Below, piece after piece: positions 59,683 to 64,000 of a stretch of DNA of 64,000 nucleotides (the first letter of the stretch is position 1; each line of letters begins with the position of its first letter). This stretch comes from Variovorax sp. Root473. GTDB taxonomy: Bacteria > Pseudomonadota > Gammaproteobacteria > Burkholderiales > Burkholderiaceae_C. The stretch covers positions 343,910 to 407,909 of the forward strand of contig NZ_LMEV01000020.1 in NCBI RefSeq assembly GCF_001426505.1, read 5' to 3'. The translations under genes and the position numbers were made by a program. The notes beneath the pieces were generated by a model. It saw nothing but the letters and a program-made list of their open reading frames with translations. It was not told where the DNA came from and did no database searches.

Positions 59683-62600
59683 TCAAGAAAATCTTTGGCT
59701 TCCTGTTCAGCCCGCTGCTGCTGACGCTTCTGGCGCTGATCGTCGTCGCGCTGCTGATCTGGTGGATCGGCCCGCTGGTGAAGATCGGCTCGCTCGCGCC
59801 GCTCGAAGGCGAGATGGCGCGCGCCATCGTCATCGGCGTCATCGTGCTTGGCGTGCTGCTGCGCGCGCTGTACCGCCGCTGGCGCGCGCGCCGCGCCAGC
59901 CAGCACCTGACCGACGGCCTCATGAAGGCGCCGGCCGCCGCCAAGACCGGCGCACCGGTCGACGGCGAACAGAAGATCCTCGACACGCGCTTCAGCGAAG
60001 CCGTCGCCACGCTCAAGCAGATGCGCCTGCACGCCGCCGGCAAGAAGCCGGGCTGGCGCGACTGGCTGTCGATCTCGGGCGGCAGCTACCTGTACGACCT
60101 GCCGTGGTACGTCTTCATCGGCGCACCGGGCGCGGGCAAGACCACGGCGCTCGTCAACTCGGGCCTCTCGTTCCCGCTGGCCGAGAAGTTCGGCCCCGGT
60201 GCCATTCGTGGCGTGGGCGGCACGCGCAACTGCGACTGGTGGTTCACCGACGAGGCCGTGCTCATCGACACCGCCGGGCGCTACACCACGCAGGACAGCC
60301 ACCAGTCGGAAGACAAGAGTGCGTGGGAAGGCTTCCTGGGCCTGCTGAAGAAGGCGCGCCCGCGCCGCCCGCTCAACGGCGTGTTCCTGACGGTGAGCGT
60401 GGGCGACCTGCTGAGCCAGGGCCCCGAGGCGCGCACGCAGCTCGCGGCGTCGATCCGCGCGCGGCTGCTCGAACTCGACAGCAAGCTCACCACGCGCCTG
60501 CCCGTGTACGTGCTCGTCACCAAGAGCGACCTGCTCTACGGCTTCACCGACTACTTCGACGACCTCGGCAAGGAGCAGCGCGCGCAGGTCTTCGGCTTCA
60601 CGCTGCCGGCCGACGAGAATCTGCAGCTCGAAGAGAAGGGCCTGTCGGCCGCCTTCCAGCGCGAGTTCGCCTTGCTGCACAACCGCGTCAACGACGGCCT
60701 CATCGCGCGCATGCAGCGCGAGACCGACGGCACGCGCCGCGCGGCGATCTTCGGCTTTCCGGCGCAGTTCGGCTCGGTCGGCCCGCTGCTGTCCGACCTG
60801 CTCGAACAGGTGTTCACCGGCTCGCGCTTTGCGCAGCCGCCGTGGGTGCGCGGCGTGTACTTCACCAGCGGCACGCAGGAGGGCAGCCCGATCGACCGCG
60901 TGATGGGCAGCCTGGCGCGCAGCTTCGGCATCGAGCGCGCCATGCTCGCGCCGCAGAAGTCGAGCGGGCGCAGCTACTTCCTCACCGCGCTGCTGCGCGA
61001 GGTGGTGTTCCCCGAACAGCGCCTGGCCGGCGCCGACGTGAAGCTGGAGCGCCGCCGCAACACCTTGCGCCTGGCAGGCGTGGCTGCGATGACGCTGCTC
61101 ACCGTCGGCCTGATCGCCGCCTGGGGCTACAGCACCTGGCAGAACCACAACTACCTGAAGTCGGTCGAGGCGCGCGTCGAGCCCGCGCAGAAGACCCTGG
61201 CCGCGCTGCCGACGCGCGTTCAGAACCTGGTCGAGGTCGCGCCCGTGCTGCAGGGCCTGCGCGACATCTGGAAGACGCCCGACAACCGCCAGGGCGACGA
61301 GCCGCTGTCGATGACGCTGGGCCTGTACCAGGGCGACAAGCTCGATGCGGCCGCGATGCTCACGCACCAGCGTGCGCTCAACGACGCCTTCCTGCCGCAG
61401 ATCGCCAAGCGCATCGAGGACCAGCTGCGCACCGCGCAGAAGGACAACCTCGAGTTCACCTACGAGGCCCTCAAGAGTTACCTGATGCTCTACCAGCCCG
61501 AGCGTTTCGACGCCGAGGCGCTGAAAGCCTGGATCACGCTCGACTGGGCACGCAACCTCGACCGCGGCATCCCCGAGGACCAGCGCAAGGCGCTCGAAGA
61601 CCAGCTCGACGTGCTCATCGCCCAAGGCCCGCCGCGCTCGCCGCTCAAGATGGACGAGAACCTGGTGCGCAGCGTGCGCGCCGTGCTCGCGAGCTACCCG
61701 CTGGAGCAGCGCGTGTTCAGCCGCCTCAAGCGCCAGCGCGCCACCAAGGACATCCCGGGCTTCAGCGTCGCGCAGGCCACCGGCCCCTCAGGCCCGCTCG
61801 TGTTCGAGCGCATCAGCGGCAAGCCGCTGAGCGAGGGCGTGCCGGGCATGTTCACCTACGACGGGTATCACAAGCGCTTCCAGAACGAGGTCGTCGTGCT
61901 CACCGGCTTGCTCGCCGCGGAAGACCCGTGGGTGCTCGGCCAGGACCGCAACGCGAGCGAACGTTTGCGCGATGCCGCGGCGCTGGGCGCGCTCACCGAC
62001 CGCGTGCGGCGCCTGTACCTCGAGGAGTACGTCAAGCAATGGGAGGCGCTGCTGGCCGACGTGCGGCTGATCCGCGTCAGCGGCCTGGAGAAGAACATCG
62101 AGACCGCGCGCATCCTGTCGGGCGTCGATTCGCCGCTCGCGAACTTCTTGCGTGCGGTGGTCAAGCAGACCACGTTGATTCCCGCGGCCGATGCCAACAA
62201 GGACGTGGTCAGCAAGGCCACCGAGACCGTGCGCAACACGCGCAAGGGCCTGGAAGACCTGTTCGGCAGCGACCCCGGCAAGCAGGTGGCGCCGGGCAAG
62301 CGCATCGAGAGCATCGTGGACGACCGCTTCGAGTCGCTGCGCCGCCTTGTCACTGCGGGCGGCCCGAACCAGCCCGCGCCGATCGACGATGCGCTCAAGC
62401 TCTTCAACGAGGTGTACGTGTACCTCAACGCCGTCGACACGGCCGTGAAGGGCCGCACCTCGCCGCCGCCCGGCGACGTGGCCGGCAAGCTCAAGTCGGA
62501 CGCGGGCCGCCTGCCCGAGCCGGTGCGCAGCATGATCGAGAACCTGAGCCAGACCGGCGCCGCGCAGGCGCAGGTGGCCGAGCGTGGCAACCTGAGCCAG

Positions 62601-63284
62601 GACCTGCGCCCCGTGACCGAGTTCTGCAACCGCGCCATCGCGGGCCGCTACCCGTTCGTGCAAAGCAGCAAGCGCGACGTGCTGCCCGAGGACTTCGGCC
62701 AGATGTTCGGCGCCGGTGGCCTGATGGACGACTTCTTCCAGAAGCGACTGGCCGCCATCGTCGACACCAGCACGCGACCGTGGCGCTACAAGCCCGTGGC
62801 CGAGCGCGGCGCGATCACCACGCAGGCGCTGGCGCAGTTCGAGCGCGCGGCGCGCATCAAGGACATCTTCTTCCGCGGCGGTGGGCGTGGGCCCTCGATG
62901 CGGCTGGATTTCAAGCCGGTGGAGATGGACGCGGGCATCACGCAGTTCATCCTCGACGTCGACGGCCAGCTCGTGAAGTACGCGCACGGTCCCGTGGTGC
63001 CGATGGCGGTGCAGTGGCCGGGGCCGAAGGGCAGCAACCAGGTGCGCGTTCAGGTGAGTCCGCCGTCGACGACCGGGAGTTCGGGGTCGGCGATGGATGG
63101 GCCTTGGGCCTTGTTCCGTACGCTGGATGACGGGCAGCTGGAAGCCGGTGACGCGCCGGAGAAGTTCTTCATCACCTTCCAGGTGGGGGCGCGCAAGACG
63201 CGGTTCGAGGTGACGACGAACAGCGTGCAGCATCCGATCCGGCTGAAGGAGCTGCGGGAGTTTTCTTGTCCGGAGGGGTTGTGA
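59679..63284 (+). CDS. tssM: TssM (IcmF/VasK), type VI secretion membrane-complex protein
   Basis: A 1201-residue protein. Two N-terminal membrane segments (about 6-27 and 43-62) are followed by a cytoplasmic domain with Walker A G-A-P-G-A-G-K-T at about 147-154 and a D-T-A-G-R-Y segment near 195. A third membrane segment (about 464-482) leads to the large periplasmic region of about 700 residues that contacts TssJ. The length is normal for the family. Translation is coupled to tssL by ATGA. The final 100 or so codons shift toward T/G-ending choices unlike the body of the gene, matching the shift seen in tagF. Confidence 0.96.
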   Translation: MIKKIFGFLFSPLLLTLLALIVVALLIWWIGPLVKIGSLAPLEGEMARAIVIGVIVLGVLLRALYRRWRARRASQHLTDGLMKAPAAAKTGAPVDGEQKILDTRFSEAVATLKQMRLHAAGKKPGWRDWLSISGGSYLYDLPWYVFIGAPGAGKTTALVNSGLSFPLAEKFGPGAIRGVGGTRNCDWWFTDEAVLIDTAGRYTTQDSHQSEDKSAWEGFLGLLKKARPRRPLNGVFLTVSVGDLLSQGPEARTQLAASIRARLLELDSKLTTRLPVYVLVTKSDLLYGFTDYFDDLGKEQRAQVFGFTLPADENLQLEEKGLSAAFQREFALLHNRVNDGLIARMQRETDGTRRAAIFGFPAQFGSVGPLLSDLLEQVFTGSRFAQPPWVRGVYFTSGTQEGSPIDRVMGSLARSFGIERAMLAPQKSSGRSYFLTALLREVVFPEQRLAGADVKLERRRNTLRLAGVAAMTLLTVGLIAAWGYSTWQNHNYLKSVEARVEPAQKTLAALPTRVQNLVEVAPVLQGLRDIWKTPDNRQGDEPLSMTLGLYQGDKLDAAAMLTHQRALNDAFLPQIAKRIEDQLRTAQKDNLEFTYEALKSYLMLYQPERFDAEALKAWITLDWARNLDRGIPEDQRKALEDQLDVLIAQGPPRSPLKMDENLVRSVRAVLASYPLEQRVFSRLKRQRATKDIPGFSVAQATGPSGPLVFERISGKPLSEGVPGMFTYDGYHKRFQNEVVVLTGLLAAEDPWVLGQDRNASERLRDAAALGALTDRVRRLYLEEYVKQWEALLADVRLIRVSGLEKNIETARILSGVDSPLANFLRAVVKQTTLIPAADANKDVVSKATETVRNTRKGLEDLFGSDPGKQVAPGKRIESIVDDRFESLRRLVTAGGPNQPAPIDDALKLFNEVYVYLNAVDTAVKGRTSPPPGDVAGKLKSDAGRLPEPVRSMIENLSQTGAAQAQVAERGNLSQDLRPVTEFCNRAIAGRYPFVQSSKRDVLPEDFGQMFGAGGLMDDFFQKRLAAIVDTSTRPWRYKPVAERGAITTQALAQFERAARIKDIFFRGGGRGPSMRLDFKPVEMDAGITQFILDVDGQLVKYAHGPVVPMAVQWPGPKGSNQVRVQVSPPSTTGSSGSAMDGPWALFRTLDDGQLEAGDAPEKFFITFQVGARKTRFEVTTNSVQHPIRLKELREFSCPEGL

Positions 63285-63919
63285 GCCTGGCCTCTTCTTC
63301 TCTCTTCGTTTCGGACGAACTTCCCGGCTGGTTCGGGAAGTTGCCGGGGATGGGGGACTTTGCGCATCGGCGGTTGCCGGAGTCGTTTCGCTCGGTGTGG
63401 GACCCGTGGTTGCAGCGCGGGTTGGCACGGCTGCGGGATCGGCATGCGGATTGGACTTCGCACTACCTGGAAGCGCCTGTGTGGTGCTTTGCGCTGGGCG
63501 CGCAGGTGGTGGGGGAGCGGGCGTGGATGGGCGTGTTGATGCCTTCGGTGGATGGGGTGGGGCGGTACTTTCCGTTCACTCTGGCTGTTGAGCTGGATGA
63601 AGGTGCTTCTTCCTCTGATGTCTTGAATGGAGCGGCGTTGGCTGCGGCGCTGCGGTGGTGGGCGTTGGGGACGCAGGCTGTGTTGGAAGGGCTTGAAGGG
63701 GATTTGGATGCGCTGCGGTTTGATGCGGCGCTGGCTCAGTTGTTTGTGACTTCTGCTGCCGATGAGGCCGCTGTTGAGGGCCGATCGCTCGAGCTGCCTT
63801 TGGCTGGAACCTCGCTTTGGATGGAGACGCCTTCTTTGGAAGGTGGGGTTCGGATGTTGGCTACTGGGCTTCCTCGGGATTTGCAGTTTGAGGCTTTGTT
63901 TCTTGGGGGTGGGGAATGA
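63281..63919 (+). CDS. tagF: TagF, type VI secretion accessory protein
   Basis: A 212-residue protein of the TagF (COG3913) family. G-W-F-G-K-L-P-G-M-G-D-F near residue 14 is the hallmark, followed by R-R-L-P-E-S-F near 29 and R-Y-F-P-F near 92. TagF acts as a post-translational repressor or adjuster of type VI firing in Pseudomonas. GTG 63281 has a GGAGGGG ribosome site and overlaps the tssM stop. Base use is odd: many codons end in T or use TTG, GGG or CGG, unlike the strict C/G-ending bias elsewhere in the window. No tagF-linked serine phosphatase or kinase gene is visible before the edge. Confidence 0.9.
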   Translation: MSLASSSLFVSDELPGWFGKLPGMGDFAHRRLPESFRSVWDPWLQRGLARLRDRHADWTSHYLEAPVWCFALGAQVVGERAWMGVLMPSVDGVGRYFPFTLAVELDEGASSSDVLNGAALAAALRWWALGTQAVLEGLEGDLDALRFDAALAQLFVTSAADEAAVEGRSLELPLAGTSLWMETPSLEGGVRMLATGLPRDLQFEALFLGGGE

Positions 63920-63946
63920 GGGCGGTGCTTTCTTTTCCTTTCCGAG

Positions 63947-64000
63947 GCCGGGAGTTCCGCCCGGCGGCGGACTTACTTTCTTTTGCTTCGCCAAAAGAAA
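63947..64000. repeat. Comamonadaceae-type intergenic repeat cut by the window edge
   Basis: Two stem-loops in a row. GCCGGG (63947-63952) pairs with CCCGGC (63960-63965). TTTCTTTTG (63977-63985) pairs perfectly with CAAAAGAAA (63992-64000) around CTTCGC. I recall near-identical elements between genes in Comamonadaceae. The flanking ACTTAC (63971-63976) suggests the second arm goes on past the edge. It may serve as the tagF transcript end. Confidence 0.6.

Overview
The window is a 64 kb piece of a high-GC chromosome. Gene content and gene order suggest a betaproteobacterium of the Comamonadaceae, most like Variovorax. The clues are lptA-lptB-rpoN, thiL with pgpA and a CinA-type amidohydrolase, an orphan TTT (Bug) binding protein beside a LysR regulator, Comamonadaceae-style intergenic repeats and the general codon use. 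This assignment comes from reading the proteins, not from a database search. Genes are dense, many overlap by ATGA or GTGA, and no gene-free stretch reaches 300 bases. I see no rRNA, tRNA, CRISPR array, transposase or prophage.

Positions 1-16.4 kb are mostly housekeeping. They hold the end of a DsbA-type oxidoreductase, the LPS-export genes lptA and lptB, sigma-54 (rpoN), a phospholipase-D/cardiolipin-synthase-like lipoprotein, and a leftward set of cytochrome b561, two YceI proteins and a LysE exporter. A hybrid histidine kinase follows, then an RlmL-type 23S rRNA methyltransferase overlapping a PIN-domain gene, an FMN glutamate-synthase-family protein overlapping a kinase-fold protein, a UPF0149/SEC-C protein and an MFS transporter.

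Positions 16.4-24.7 kb carry small enzymes and the thiL/pgpA/CinA group. That group is split by a 5.2 kb block: an MFS exporter, an FAD aromatic hydroxylase, a Bug receptor and a LysR regulator, which reads as an aromatic-compound module. Positions 24.7-36.4 kb hold an isochorismatase-like hydrolase with a divergent GlxA/AraC regulator, a tightly overlapped operon (COG4389 'recombinase' membrane protein, CPA2 antiporter, YbdK ligase), apaG, rpe, an AstE-like metallohydrolase and a large-subunit catalase behind a 58-residue membrane protein.

Positions 36.5-49.4 kb are the most distinctive part. A rightward three-gene operon encodes an exported TPR-CHAT putative protease, a TpsB (ShlB/FhaC) outer-membrane transporter and an 1829-residue TpsA filamentous exoprotein whose mature cysteines all lie near the C-terminus. 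Three glycosyltransferase-like genes follow at once: a GT25 enzyme, a tandem GT2 enzyme with a zinc-ribbon-like linker, and a GT-A protein. The last of these ends a leftward operon that starts with a periplasmic binding protein and a hybrid histidine kinase. Together this looks like a secreted adhesin with a dedicated protease and possible glycan modification, next to a signalling module.

Positions 52.4-56.8 kb hold a second hybrid kinase divergent from two tandem PhnD-like binding proteins, with a perfect CRP/FNR-family half-site pair nearby. Positions 57.0-63.9 kb start a type VI secretion cluster (tssK, OmpA-tailed tssL, tssM, tagF) that probably continues beyond the window. The right edge cuts a Comamonadaceae-type inverted repeat.
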